NCBI GenBank assembly: GCA_016780945.1
Contig: JADHKY010000006.1
Coordinates: 1-22,896 of the forward strand
Source: Aquiluna sp.
GTDB taxonomy: Bacteria > Actinomycetota > Actinomycetes > Actinomycetales > Microbacteriaceae
Direction of reading: 5' to 3'
DNA length: 22,896 nucleotides
Shown here: positions 1 to 8,403 of the stretch, in pieces
How the letters are laid out: each line of letters opens with the position of its first letter
How positions within the stretch are numbered: position 1 is the first letter of the stretch
Translations under genes and position numbers: made by a program
The notes under the pieces: generated by a model
Told to the model about the DNA's origin: nothing
The model's database searches: none
What the model saw: the letters and a program-made list of their open reading frames with translations, nothing else

Positions 1-119
1 AGGTCATACTCCGAAAGAGTTCCGCCTGAGCTGGACTCGTCCGAAGCGGCGCATCCTGAAAGCGCCAACGCTGCAACAGCGCCAATCGCCAACATTGAGA
101 ATTTCTTAGAATGCTTCAT
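1..119 (-). CDS. N-terminus of a secreted lipoprotein (partial)
   Basis: This is the first 39 codons of a gene that runs off the left edge. The start is ATG at 119, preceded by a strong Shine-Dalgarno (AAAGGAGAG). The protein begins with a lysine-rich n-region (MKHSKK), a hydrophobic stretch (MLAIGAVAALAL) and a lipobox LSGC with Cys23, then a Ser/Asp/Glu-rich linker (AASDESSSGG). That is a type II lipoprotein signal peptide, so the product should be anchored on the outer face of the membrane. In Actinobacteria such a gene diverging from an IclR regulator is often an ABC-transporter substrate-binding protein, but the domain that would show this lies outside the window. The signal peptide is clear; the function is open. 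Confidence 0.8.
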   Translation of the reverse strand, partial: MKHSKKFSMLAIGAVAALALSGCAASDESSSGGTLSEYD

Positions 120-177
120 GCTTCTCTCCTTTGGTTTGGCCCTAGGTTAGGCGGACACAAGGGGTCTCACTAAATTC

Positions 178-196
178 AGTTGTGCAAATGTCAACT
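178..196. promoter_or_regulatory. Candidate operator between lipoprotein gene and iclR
   Basis: The intergenic region contains an inverted repeat, AGTTG, nine bases, CAACT. On the minus strand the right half contains a perfect -35 hexamer TTGACA (194-189) facing the lipoprotein gene; no good -10 follows it. A protein bound here would cover that -35 and lie just upstream of the iclR -10 (205-210). The position fits an IclR-type operator controlling both directions. The repeat is visible; the binding is inferred. Confidence 0.45.
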
Positions 197-204
197 AATT
201 GGGT

Positions 205-210
205 TAGGTT
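205..210 (+). promoter_or_regulatory. -10 element of leaderless iclR-type gene
   Basis: TAGGTT matches TAnnnT and ends six bases before the ATG at 217, so transcription should start at or next to the A of the start codon. No Shine-Dalgarno is present. The same spacing recurs at six other genes in the window. Confidence 0.55.
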
Positions 211-216
211 GGATAA

Positions 217-1056
217 ATGCGCACTCACAGCTCCGGGCTTACAAGAGACCTTGAGGTGATTGAGGCTTTGTCCCTTGCCGAGTCCTTCACCCAGGGTGGC
301 CTGGGAGTAAATCGCGTTGCAGAGATAACCGGCCGGGACAAGGGCCAGATTTCCCGGGTTCTAAGCACTCTCGCCGCCACCGGACTGGTTGACAGGGACG
401 CTAAAACCAAGAGATACGCACTTGGTCACAGGTTTTACTCACTCTCCATGAGAACCCGCGAAGCCCACCTTGCTCTCCAGGCAGAGTCCCGGCTCGCAGA
501 ACTTGTGGCACAGGTCCAAGAGACCGCTCACCTAAGCGTCCTCAGGGGCGGTCGGGTTTTGACTGTAAAAACGCTGGTTGCTGCCGATGCCGTCCGCCGC
601 TCCGGATGGGACGGAATCCTCTCTAACGCCGGCATCACTGCCTCAGGTCGAGCGATACTTGCCGGCCTCACGGACAGCGAGATTGAGCTTTGGTGGCAAG
701 AGCATGCCCTAGATGATCCACTTCCCATCCTCACAATTGACCTTCCCAATCCCCCCGAGCCGATTAACCCAAAGACGAAGCGGGCCAGGAGACCAGCGCG
801 AAGCCTCAAGCAGTTCATGGCAATGCTTCAAGAGGTTAGAGATCTCGGCTATGCGATAAGTGATGAGTTCCAAAGCGGCATCATTGATGCCGCTGCTCCC
901 GTTAGGGACTCAAGCAATGTGGTAATCGCTGCTATCAGCGTTGGTGCATCGGTTGATCGCATCGGCGACCAGACCGATCAGCTGGGTCAGTTTGTGTCGG
1001 GCGCTGCAATTCGGCTCTCAATGGACCTAGGCGCACCTATTGTTGGCCCCGCCTAA
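217..1056 (+). CDS. IclR-family transcriptional regulator
   Basis: A 279-residue DNA-binding regulator. Residues about 10-72 form the winged helix-turn-helix, with the recognition region VAEITGRDKGQISRVLSTL and the wing RDAKTKRYALG. Residues about 85-275 form the GAF-like effector domain, ending with the family pattern ISDEFQSGIIDAAAPVRD and IAAISVGA. A proline-rich then strongly basic insert (about 172-198, including KTKRARRPAR) interrupts the effector domain and looks unusual for the family. The gene diverges from a lipoprotein gene and is followed 18 bp later by a short-chain dehydrogenase, which suggests local control of uptake and oxidation of one small molecule. The ligand cannot be read from the sequence. 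The family assignment is confident, the target genes are inferred. Confidence 0.9.
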   Translation: MRTHSSGLTRDLEVIEALSLAESFTQGGLGVNRVAEITGRDKGQISRVLSTLAATGLVDRDAKTKRYALGHRFYSLSMRTREAHLALQAESRLAELVAQVQETAHLSVLRGGRVLTVKTLVAADAVRRSGWDGILSNAGITASGRAILAGLTDSEIELWWQEHALDDPLPILTIDLPNPPEPINPKTKRARRPARSLKQFMAMLQEVRDLGYAISDEFQSGIIDAAAPVRDSSNVVIAAISVGASVDRIGDQTDQLGQFVSGAAIRLSMDLGAPIVGPA

Positions 1057-1074
1057 GCGTGAAATGATTCAACT

Positions 1075-1890
1075 ATGACCAGCGTTGCTTTCATAACCGG
1101 AGGAGCCTCCGGGTTTGGCCTGGAGCTTACGAAGAAGCTCAGGGCGCTCGGCTGGACCGTTTACGCCGCCGATAAGGATTCCAAGGCAGTAGCTCTAACA
1201 AAAGAGTTTGGTGCGGTTCCGGTCACCTTAGATGTCACCGATGCCAAGAAAACCAAGTCAGCAATTGATGCCCTCATCAAAAAGGAGGGCCGGCTAGACC
1301 TCTTGGTCGCAAACGCCGGATTTGGCAACTTCTCCACCGTTGAGGAAATGACCAGCGAGCAGGTGCAGCAGATATTTGCCGTGAACGTCTTTGGCGCTGA
1401 GGCTTGCATCCGGGCGGCCCTGCCGCAAATGCGCAAGCAGCTCTCGGGCAGGATACTCATCACCACCTCAGTAGTTGCCCACGTCTCCCTAGCGGGACTT
1501 GGTTGGTATGCAGCAACCAAGCACGCGATGAAGGCGGTAGCTAACGCTCTCAGGCAAGAGGTGCGGGAGCTGGGGATCTTCGTTTCAACCATTGAGCCTG
1601 GGGCCTCAAAGACCGGGTTTGGTGCAGTTGCCTTCGGGCTTCTGAAAGATGGCAGGTCTGTTAGCGAATACGACACCGTCATGAAAGGCTTTAACAAGTG
1701 GCTGGGTGGAATGTATCGAATCTCTTCTGGACCCCAGAAGGTCGTCAACAAGATGCTGAGGGCTGCAACTAGCGCTAGGCCAAGGGCGCACTACCCAGCG
1801 AGCTGGGACGTCAGGGCCCTCAAGGTCGTCTTCTATGTAGTACCAAGGCGTTGGCTAGACGGCTTTATTCTTTGGCTCGCTAAGCGCTAG
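1075..1890 (+). CDS. Short-chain dehydrogenase/reductase (SDR)
   Basis: A 271-residue classical SDR oxidoreductase. The Rossmann cofactor loop TGGASGFG is at residues 8-15, Asp33 after the second strand may favour NAD(H), NAG is at 80-82, and the catalytic set is Ser132, Tyr145 and Lys149 (YAATK). The segment IEPGASKTGF after the catalytic helix follows the usual PG motif. It likely oxidises or reduces an alcohol/carbonyl group on an unknown substrate in the cytoplasm. It starts 18 bp after the IclR gene on the same strand, has no evident Shine-Dalgarno, and is probably cotranscribed. Its stop codon abuts the 3' end of the opposing tRNA-Gly gene. Family certain, substrate unknown. Confidence 0.92.
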   Translation: MTSVAFITGGASGFGLELTKKLRALGWTVYAADKDSKAVALTKEFGAVPVTLDVTDAKKTKSAIDALIKKEGRLDLLVANAGFGNFSTVEEMTSEQVQQIFAVNVFGAEACIRAALPQMRKQLSGRILITTSVVAHVSLAGLGWYAATKHAMKAVANALRQEVRELGIFVSTIEPGASKTGFGAVAFGLLKDGRSVSEYDTVMKGFNKWLGGMYRISSGPQKVVNKMLRAATSARPRAHYPASWDVRALKVVFYVVPRRWLDGFILWLAKR

Positions 1891-1961
1891 AGCGAGTGAC
1901 GGGAATCGAACCCGCGCCACCAGCTTGGGAAGCTGGAGTTCTGCCATTGAACTACACTCGC
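1891..1961 (-). tRNA. tRNA-Gly (anticodon CCC)
   Basis: The minus strand folds as a 71-nt cloverleaf. The acceptor stem GCGAGTG pairs perfectly with CACTCGC, the anticodon stem is CCAGC/GCTGG with loop TTCCCAA (anticodon CCC, reading GGG), and the T-arm is GCGGG-TTCGATT-CCCGT. The discriminator base is U and CCA is not encoded. The gene abuts the stop codon of the SDR gene; no U-rich terminator is visible downstream, so 3' maturation probably involves trimming. Confidence 0.95.
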
Positions 1962-1971
1962 AGTTTTCTAG

Positions 1972-1977
1972 ATTCTA
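1972..1977 (-). promoter_or_regulatory. -10 element for tRNA-Gly
   Basis: On the minus strand TAGAAT lies ten bases upstream of the mature tRNA 5' end, placing the transcription start within a few bases of the tRNA. No clear -35 is seen. It faces away from the neighbouring oxidoreductase promoter. Confidence 0.45.
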
Positions 1978-2000
1978 GCCATCGCCGAGCTTTGGCTAAA

Positions 2001-2006
2001 TAGACT
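2001..2006 (+). promoter_or_regulatory. -10 element of leaderless oxidoreductase gene
   Basis: TAGACT ends six bases before the ATG at 2013, with no Shine-Dalgarno between. The same hexamer at the same distance precedes the antiporter gene. Confidence 0.55.
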
Positions 2007-2012
2007 CAAACG

Positions 2013-3032
2013 ATGCGCATCCCAGAGCCAGAGGTCATTAACCCCACAAGTGTTCCCAGCCTCAAATGGGGCATTATCGGTCCTGGTGGTATCGCCGAGG
2101 TGTTTGTGGCGGCCTGCCAAAAACACACGGCTCAAAAGTTTCATGCGGTGGCGTCTCGAACCCCAGGTAGAGCTGAGGAGTTCGCAAAGAAGTTTGAGAT
2201 TCCAAAGACTCACGACAGCTATGAGGCACTGGTAGCCGACAGCGAGATAGATGCCGTCTACATCGCCAGCTGGCAGGTCGAGCACTACAAGCACGCGATG
2301 CTCGCGCTAAATGCGGGCAAGCACGTTCTGGTTGAAAAACCCATCACCGTGCTCCCCGAACATGCAAAAGAGATCTTTGCTCTCGCTAGAGAAAAGGGTC
2401 TGCTTGCAATGGAGGCGATGTGGACAAGGTATTTACCTCAAAGCACGATCATCCGAAAGCTTTTGGCCTCTGGCGAGCTCGGTAAGCCGCAACTTTTTAC
2501 TGCCAACTTCTCAGCCGACAACCGCCACATCGCAAGACTTTGGCAAAAAGGTGGTGGAAGCATCATCTACGACATGGGCATCTACCCAATTGCTATGTCG
2601 CAGCAGTTCTTGGGTAGCCCCTCGAAGATCACGGCTACAGGCACTCTCCACGAGAGTGGACTGGATGCCGAAAGCCACTCTGTATTTGAATACGCCTCTG
2701 GTGCTAGGGCCCAGGTGACAGCATCCGGCATCGCAACTTTGCCCACAACAGCAAGCTGTTCCTTTGAGAACGCTGTAGTGGTGGTCGCAGAGCCGTTCTT
2801 TGTGCCATCCGGTATCAAGCTCAGGGACAAGGAGCTCTACTTCACCGAAGAGGTATGGAGGGACGAAACCGAGGTTCGTGGCCACGATGGCCTCAGCTAC
2901 CAGGCAACCTGGTTTGCAAAGTACGTCTCAGAGGCCCGAGTTGAGTCTGAGGTTCACCCTGCCAATGAAGTTATTGCTGGCATCGAGATAGCCGCGGAGA
3001 TCTGCAAGCAGATGGGCGCTGAGCCTCTTTAG
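2013..3032 (+). CDS. Gfo/Idh/MocA-family oxidoreductase
   Basis: A 339-residue NAD(P)-dependent sugar/cyclitol-type dehydrogenase. The N-terminal Rossmann fold carries GPGGIA at 23-28 and the family's EKP motif at 108-110 (VLVEKPI), whose lysine contacts cofactor and substrate. MWTRYLP follows at about 136-142, and the C-terminal alpha/beta substrate domain includes GGGSIIYDMGIYPI. The start is the ATG that the leaderless promoter predicts. The gene stands alone on this strand and converges with the beta-oxidation operon; the stop codons overlap in the tetranucleotide TTAG. Family certain; substrate not determined, and GFOR, inositol or trans-dihydrodiol dehydrogenase-like activities are all possible. 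Confidence 0.92.
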   Translation: MRIPEPEVINPTSVPSLKWGIIGPGGIAEVFVAACQKHTAQKFHAVASRTPGRAEEFAKKFEIPKTHDSYEALVADSEIDAVYIASWQVEHYKHAMLALNAGKHVLVEKPITVLPEHAKEIFALAREKGLLAMEAMWTRYLPQSTIIRKLLASGELGKPQLFTANFSADNRHIARLWQKGGGSIIYDMGIYPIAMSQQFLGSPSKITATGTLHESGLDAESHSVFEYASGARAQVTASGIATLPTTASCSFENAVVVVAEPFFVPSGIKLRDKELYFTEEVWRDETEVRGHDGLSYQATWFAKYVSEARVESEVHPANEVIAGIEIAAEICKQMGAEPL

Positions 3033-5146
3033 GCTCTTACTCCAATAATCATTGGGTTGTGGAAAGAGTCCTTAAAGGCTTTTTCACTGGCCCCACTTCT
3101 GTCTAGGTATGGCGTGATGCCTCCTAGGTGGAAAGGCCATGCTGCGCCCATGATCATGCAGAGGTCGATGTCCTGTGGCGTTTGAACCACCTTCTCCTCC
3201 AGCATTAGCTTTACCTCTTTGGCAAGGCCTACCTGCACCGACTCAAAGATCTCGGCAGCTGTTCTGGCATTTTTTCCTCCAGCGACAATCTCCACTGCCT
3301 TTTTGTCATAACCCTTTATCTTGCCCTTTGCATCGCGCTCCAGCAGCTTGCCGTGCTCTGCTAGCTTGTGAAGGTTCTCGCTCGCATAGAAGCGCTCCTG
3401 GTTGAACGCGTGCATCGAGTCGAGCACGTGTGCGCCAACTTTTAGGCCCACCAGTTCAAGAAGATCAAATGGGTTCATTGGCAATCCCAATGGGGCAATT
3501 GCGGCGGCAACCTCTTCAAAGCTGGCTCCCTCATCGACGGCTCGCATAGCCTCACCGAGCAGGTAGCCGAGCAGGCGGTTTACGACAAAGCCGGCTGAAT
3601 CTGAGGTGATCACAGCGGTTTTCTTTAGGTTTTTAGCAACCTCCATGGCCGTAGCAACTGCCTCGTCTGAGCTCTTCTTGGCCCTAACCACCTCCACAAG
3701 AGGCATCACGGCCACCGGGTTGAAGAAGTGGAAGCCCACCAGACGCTCTGGGTGCTTCAGGGTTTTCGCCATCGCGTCAACCGATAGTGACGAGGTGTTG
3801 GTGGCGAGAATGCAATCCTCGCTGACGACCTCTTCAATCTTTGCGAATACCTCTTGCTTGATCTTTAGCTCTTCAAACACTGCTTCGATTACCCAGTCGC
3901 AATCAGCGAAGGCTGCATAGTCCAAGGAGCCAGAGAGGTTACCGACATAGCGATTGCGGTTATCTAGGCTGAGCCTGCCTTTTTTCACGAGCTTGTCTAG
4001 CTCTGAGGTGATGTATTCGATGCCCTTATCGATACGCTCCTGGGAGACGTCGGTAATAACTACCGGCACCTCTAGCCTGCGCAAAAACAGCAGGGCGAAC
4101 TGCGAGGCCATCAGGCCTGCACCTAGGACTCCAACCTTGCCCACCTTGCGAGCCAAAGCCTTGTCGGGAGCTCCGCTGGGTTTCTTAGCGTGCTTCTGCA
4201 CCAGGTTGAATGCGTAGATGGAAGCTCGGAACTGATCCGATGCGATTAGCTCCTCGATTGCATCGTCTTCACGCTTGAAGGCTGCTTCTTTGCTGCCGCT
4301 CTTAGCAGCCGCAATTAGGTCGAGTGCTAGATACGGCGACAGTGGTACCTTGCCAAGTTTTTCCTCAACCGTGGAGCGCATTATAGAAACCGCCGGCCCC
4401 CACATCGTTGCCTTCTCGACGGCCCCAGGCTCGTGCTTGCGCTTGACCTTCTTGCCCCCGATAACCTCATCAGCCCAGGCGAGGGACTCCTCAAGGAATC
4501 TCGCAGAGCCAAACATCTTGTCCGCGATGCCCAGCTCCAAAACCTCTTCGGGCTTGAGCATGCGATTTTGCTTAAGTGGGTTTTCCAGAATTACCTTCAG
4601 GGAGTTGCGAATACCAATCAGGTTTGGAAGCAGGTAGGCGCCACCCCAGCCTGGAATCAGGCCAATGAAGACCTCTGGGAGTGCGACGGCAGGAGCGGTC
4701 TCGTTAATGGTTCGGTAGTTTGCATTGAGAGCTATCTCGAGGCCACCGCCTAAGGCAAGGCCGTTAATGAACACGAAGCTTGGGACCCCCAGCCCGTCTA
4801 GCTTTTCTAGCGAGTAGTGCCCGAGCTCTGCAATGAGCCTTCCGATTTTGCGATCTTTGATGTCCTGGACGTGCGAGAGGTCCGCACCAGCTGCGAGATA
4901 GTAGGGCTTGCCTGTTACTGCGACGCCGTGAATCTCCTTTTTCTTTGCCCGCTCCTTAAGCTCATCTAGCTTCTCGGCGAACTGCAGGAGGGTGTGGGGA
5001 CCTAAGGTGTTCGGCCTGGTGTGGTCCTTGCCGTTGTCGAGGGTGATCAGAGCAATTGTCCTGCCCGATGGCATCTTGACGTCCGAGACGTAGGAGTGCG
5101 TTACTACCTCGTCATCGGCCTCTAGAAGTGGCGCGTACTTTTCCAT
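3029..5146 (-). CDS. fadB: Bifunctional enoyl-CoA hydratase / 3-hydroxyacyl-CoA dehydrogenase
   Basis: A beta-oxidation fusion protein of 705 residues. The N-terminal crotonase domain (about 10-300) has the oxyanion-hole segment YYLAAGADLS, GLALGGGLEIAL with the general acid/base Glu137, and LPEVFIGLIPGWGG with Glu158. The C-terminal dehydrogenase (from about 335) has the NAD loop GAGLMA at 342-347, NTSSLSVD, and HFFNPVAVMPLVEVV with the catalytic His. It hydrates trans-2-enoyl-CoA and oxidises the 3-hydroxy product. A longer frame reaches back to 5209, but that would overlap the thiolase by 61 bp. ATG at 5146 sits two bases after the thiolase stop with AAAGG upstream and matches the family N-terminus, so it is preferred. 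Last gene of the operon. Confidence 0.93.
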   Translation of the reverse strand: MEKYAPLLEADDEVVTHSYVSDVKMPSGRTIALITLDNGKDHTRPNTLGPHTLLQFAEKLDELKERAKKKEIHGVAVTGKPYYLAAGADLSHVQDIKDRKIGRLIAELGHYSLEKLDGLGVPSFVFINGLALGGGLEIALNANYRTINETAPAVALPEVFIGLIPGWGGAYLLPNLIGIRNSLKVILENPLKQNRMLKPEEVLELGIADKMFGSARFLEESLAWADEVIGGKKVKRKHEPGAVEKATMWGPAVSIMRSTVEEKLGKVPLSPYLALDLIAAAKSGSKEAAFKREDDAIEELIASDQFRASIYAFNLVQKHAKKPSGAPDKALARKVGKVGVLGAGLMASQFALLFLRRLEVPVVITDVSQERIDKGIEYITSELDKLVKKGRLSLDNRNRYVGNLSGSLDYAAFADCDWVIEAVFEELKIKQEVFAKIEEVVSEDCILATNTSSLSVDAMAKTLKHPERLVGFHFFNPVAVMPLVEVVRAKKSSDEAVATAMEVAKNLKKTAVITSDSAGFVVNRLLGYLLGEAMRAVDEGASFEEVAAAIAPLGLPMNPFDLLELVGLKVGAHVLDSMHAFNQERFYASENLHKLAEHGKLLERDAKGKIKGYDKKAVEIVAGGKNARTAAEIFESVQVGLAKEVKLMLEEKVVQTPQDIDLCMIMGAAWPFHLGGITPYLDRSGASEKAFKDSFHNPMIIGVRA

Positions 5147-5148
5147 TA

Positions 5149-6336
5149 TTAGCCTTTGTAGTTTGAGTTTTCCCAGATGACCGTGCCGCCCATACCCAGG
5201 CCAATACACATCGTGGTCATTCCGTAGCGGACCTTTGGATTGTCCTCGAAGTGTCGCGCTAGCTGGTTCATGAGCCTGACACCTGACGATGCGAGCGGGT
5301 GCCCCATGGCAATCGCTCCACCCCAGGGGTTGATCTTTGGGTCGTCGTCGGCAAGACCGAAGTGGTCGAGGAAGCTAAGAACCTGAATTGCAAAGGCCTC
5401 GTTTATCTCGATGAGACCGATGTCGTCCATCTTGAGACCTGCCTTCGCAAGGGCCTTCTCGGTTGCGGGAATTGGTCCAATTCCCATGATCTCTGGCTCC
5501 ACGCCTGCAAAGGCAAAGCTGACCATCTTCATCTTTGGCTTCAGACCATATTTCTTGACAGCTCCCTCACCTGCGATGAGAGACATGGTCGCTCCATCGG
5601 TGAGTGGTGAGGCATTTCCTGCGGTGACCTTGCCGTGAGGCCTAAAGGGGGTCTTCAAATCCTTCATGCCCTCAAGGTTTGACTCTGGCCTCAACAGTTC
5701 GTCTGTGGTTACCAGGTTCCAACCCGCATCACTGGCTGCCGAAACGGCGATGAGATCCTTCTGAATCTTGCCATCTGCATAGGCCTTTGCAGCCTTTTGC
5801 TGGCTTGCAACGGCAAATGCATCGCTTCTTTCCTTGGTGAGGTGAGGGAAACGGTCGTGAATCTTCTCAGCGGTGTTGCCCATGTTCATCGCACTTGGGT
5901 CAACTAGCTTTTCGGCGAGGAATCTTGGGTTTGGGTCTGCTCCCTCACCCATTGGGTGGTGACCCATGTGCTCGACACCGCCGGCAAGGGCAATGTCGTA
6001 GGCGCCGATGCCGATTGCGCTGCCTGTCGTGGTGACAGAGGTCATCGCTCCCGCGCACCAGCGATCGATTGAGTAGCCGGGAACCGAAAGTGGCAATCCG
6101 GCAAGAATGCTTGCGGATCTACCAATCTGTAAGCCCTGGTCGCCGTATTGGGTGGCGGCGGCAATAGCAACGTCGTCGATGGCCTCTTTGGGCAAGTCTG
6201 GGTGGCGCTCAAGCAGGCCAATCATGGTCTTCACCACTAGGTCGTCGGCCCTGGTCTTCCAGTAGACGCCCTTTTCACCCGCCTTACCAAATGGGGTTCT
6301 AACACCGTCAATGAAAAAGACGTCTTGGGTCTGCAT
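5149..6336 (-). CDS. fadA: Acetyl-CoA C-acyltransferase (3-ketoacyl-CoA thiolase)
   Basis: A 395-residue thiolase that cleaves 3-ketoacyl-CoA with CoA to release acetyl-CoA. The nucleophilic Cys94 lies in DRWCAGAMTS. NEAFAIQ, GHPLASSGVR with His346, and CIGLGMGG with the second active-site Cys377 follow in the canonical order. The length is normal for the family. The ATG directly abuts the stop of the upstream acyl-CoA dehydrogenase gene (TAA then ATG), with GAGGA as Shine-Dalgarno inside that gene, so translation is probably coupled. With the downstream fadB it would form the trifunctional beta-oxidation complex. Confidence 0.95.
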   Translation of the reverse strand: MQTQDVFFIDGVRTPFGKAGEKGVYWKTRADDLVVKTMIGLLERHPDLPKEAIDDVAIAAATQYGDQGLQIGRSASILAGLPLSVPGYSIDRWCAGAMTSVTTTGSAIGIGAYDIALAGGVEHMGHHPMGEGADPNPRFLAEKLVDPSAMNMGNTAEKIHDRFPHLTKERSDAFAVASQQKAAKAYADGKIQKDLIAVSAASDAGWNLVTTDELLRPESNLEGMKDLKTPFRPHGKVTAGNASPLTDGATMSLIAGEGAVKKYGLKPKMKMVSFAFAGVEPEIMGIGPIPATEKALAKAGLKMDDIGLIEINEAFAIQVLSFLDHFGLADDDPKINPWGGAIAMGHPLASSGVRLMNQLARHFEDNPKVRYGMTTMCIGLGMGGTVIWENSNYKG

Positions 6337-8298
6337 TTAGTTCCTCACTAGGTTCTTGCGACTAGCCTGCCTCGCGGCCTCGTCCTGGGCAAGCGTAGTT
6401 CTAACAAGCCCTGGCGAGAGCTCAAAGGCATCGACCAGACTTTCGGCGTGGGGCTTGAGTCTTGGTAGCAGCCTGGTGTCGATGTATTCGGTGATCGCCT
6501 CGGCCCTTGCGGCAGAGAGGCGGCCGTTTATCAAATACCAATCTAGGTTGTCCTCCAGCAACGTGAACCCGTAAAGATCCCTGAGCCAGGTCAGGATCTT
6601 GAGCGAGTCTGCGTCCTTGATTGTCTTAAGGGCTGAGGTGAAGGCCTCCCACATAATCAACTCGGCATGAGCCTTTGCGGCCTTAATCAGGTCATTCTGG
6701 TGCCGGTTGAAAAGCTCGGCCTGCTTGGCCTTGTCACTACCTGCTGCCTTTAGCTTGTTTGCGATGTTGGCAACCATGGTGTGAACGCGATCGGTGAGGA
6801 GTTGGTGCTGGTGCTCCTCGTCTTTCACGTAGCCAACCGACCGCGCGGTTGAGCCGAAGTCAACAATGTTCTGGGCGAGCCCCCTGAGGCCGCCGCGATT
6901 AATGGTTGCTTCGCCAAACTGGCCAGCGACATATTGCGCCAGTGTTCCAAAGTCTGGCGACTTGAAGGCCTTGGCGTAGTCACCCAGGAGGCGCTTCGCC
7001 ACCAGCTGCAACATCACGTTGTTGTCACCCTCGAAGGTGACATAAACATCAAGGTCAGCCCTGAGGCCGGTGAGCCTGTGCTCCGCCATGAAACCCTGCC
7101 CGCCACATGCCTCGCGGCACTCCTGCACGGTATTTAGCGAATACCAGGAGCTAAGAGCCTTGGCAGCTGCCGAGACTGTCTCTAGGTCTGATCTTGACTC
7201 GTCGGTGTCATTCTCACCGGTGAAGACGGCGTGGTACTGGTTCAACATCTCCTGGTGAGTGAAGATCTGAGCGTAGGTCCGGGCAATCAGCGGGATCAGC
7301 CTGCGCTGGTGCCTGCCGTAATCGAGCAGTGTGGTCTCCTCGCCATCGCTGCCATGGAACTGCTTACGAGCAAGGGAGTACCTGACGGCAATGTCTAAAG
7401 CGAGCTTCTGGGCATTTGTCACAGCACCGGTCAAAGACACTCGACCCTGCACTAATGCACCCAGCTGAGTGAAGAAACGGCGTCCCTTGTTCTCGATGCT
7501 GGAGGTGTAGGTGCCGTCGGGCTCAACATCTGCATAGCGATTGAGCAGGTTGGCCCTGGGAATGCGAACCTGGTTGAAGTAAAGACGACCATTGTCGATT
7601 CCATTGAGCCCACCCTTTAGACCATCGTCCTCGGCTCCGACTCCAGGTAGGAGCTTTCCGCGCTTACGCAGCGGAACATAAAACGCGTGCACACCCTGGT
7701 TCTCTCCCTCTGTGTAGAGCTGGGCAAAGACGACCGCCGCCTCGCCGTGCAGGGCGGCATTGCCGATGTAGTCCTTATAGCTGTGACGGTCTGGGGTGTT
7801 AACCACGAACTCCTGGGTTGCTGGGTCGTAGGTGGCGGTGGTGCCAATCGACGCAACGTCAGAGCCGTGACCAGTCTCCGTCATTGCAAAACAGCCCGGT
7901 GTGTCCAGTCTGGTAACCCCTGGAAGGAAGGTTTTGTGATGGTAGTCGGTGCCCAGGTTGAGAATTGCCGATCCAAACAAGCCCCACTGGACACCGAACT
8001 TTATCTGCAGCGAAGCATCCCCCAGGATCAGCTCCTCAAAGCTTGAGAGCGATCCGCCCGGGTTGCGCTGTCCGCCGAGTTCCACTGGAAAGCCGTATTG
8101 CGTCGCGTTTTCTTTAACCAGGGTCCTTAGCGACTTCAGCGCCCACTCTCGATGCTTCTCCATCGAGGCGCCCGCTGGGGTAAAGAGTTCTTTATCTTCG
8201 ATGACGCTTCGGGTGTGGCGTCTGATTTCTGCCCACCGGCCGAGGATTTTCTCCCCTACTTCGGCAACGTCTAATTGAATGTCTTCTTTGAGATTCAT
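6337..8298 (-). CDS. Acyl-CoA dehydrogenase / acyl-CoA oxidase-like flavoprotein
   Basis: A 653-residue FAD enzyme for the first step of beta-oxidation, first gene of the operon. The middle domain has the flavin/substrate motif CFAMTETGHGSDV (136-148). ACGGQGF is at 397-403, and TFEGDNNVM carries the catalytic Glu423. The extra C-terminal region (about 450-653) matches the length of acyl-CoA oxidases rather than the roughly 380-residue dehydrogenases. Whether electrons go to oxygen or to an electron-transfer flavoprotein cannot be decided from sequence alone; many actinobacterial proteins of this build are annotated as dehydrogenases. The ATG at 8298 is supported by GGAGGT five bases upstream. 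Confidence 0.9.
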   Translation of the reverse strand: MNLKEDIQLDVAEVGEKILGRWAEIRRHTRSVIEDKELFTPAGASMEKHREWALKSLRTLVKENATQYGFPVELGGQRNPGGSLSSFEELILGDASLQIKFGVQWGLFGSAILNLGTDYHHKTFLPGVTRLDTPGCFAMTETGHGSDVASIGTTATYDPATQEFVVNTPDRHSYKDYIGNAALHGEAAVVFAQLYTEGENQGVHAFYVPLRKRGKLLPGVGAEDDGLKGGLNGIDNGRLYFNQVRIPRANLLNRYADVEPDGTYTSSIENKGRRFFTQLGALVQGRVSLTGAVTNAQKLALDIAVRYSLARKQFHGSDGEETTLLDYGRHQRRLIPLIARTYAQIFTHQEMLNQYHAVFTGENDTDESRSDLETVSAAAKALSSWYSLNTVQECREACGGQGFMAEHRLTGLRADLDVYVTFEGDNNVMLQLVAKRLLGDYAKAFKSPDFGTLAQYVAGQFGEATINRGGLRGLAQNIVDFGSTARSVGYVKDEEHQHQLLTDRVHTMVANIANKLKAAGSDKAKQAELFNRHQNDLIKAAKAHAELIMWEAFTSALKTIKDADSLKILTWLRDLYGFTLLEDNLDWYLINGRLSAARAEAITEYIDTRLLPRLKPHAESLVDAFELSPGLVRTTLAQDEAARQASRKNLVRN

Positions 8299-8303
8299 GG
8301 TTG

Positions 8304-8333
8304 ACCTCCGGCACTAGTCAACTCCGCATTTTA
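8304..8333 (-). promoter_or_regulatory. Promoter -10 and RBS of the beta-oxidation operon
   Basis: On the minus strand TAAAAT (8333-8328) is a good -10 hexamer; transcription would start near 8321. A strong Shine-Dalgarno GGAGGT (8309-8304) precedes the ATG at 8298 by five bases. Unlike the leaderless genes nearby, this operon has a short leader. No convincing -35 is visible, which could mean activator dependence. Confidence 0.45.
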
Positions 8334-8403
8334 GAAAAGAAAAAGCAGTGTCTTCCTATTTCGTGACGGACGACAAAAGCGTTTGGTTTGCCGCGTCGTT
8401 GTA

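Noticed and set aside
1161..1751. Minus-strand open frame of 196 residues
   Set aside because: Antisense to the SDR gene, whose catalytic motifs are intact; the frame is Ser/Thr-rich shadow sequence.
1870..1900. Pairing of CTCGCT (SDR 3' end) with AGCGAG (tRNA-Gly acceptor) as a terminator
   Set aside because: No U-run follows on either strand, and the arm is already used in the tRNA acceptor stem.
5147..5209. N-terminal extension of fadB (21 residues)
   Set aside because: It would overlap the thiolase by 61 bp, lacks homology to the family, and the ATG at 5146 has a better ribosome-binding context.
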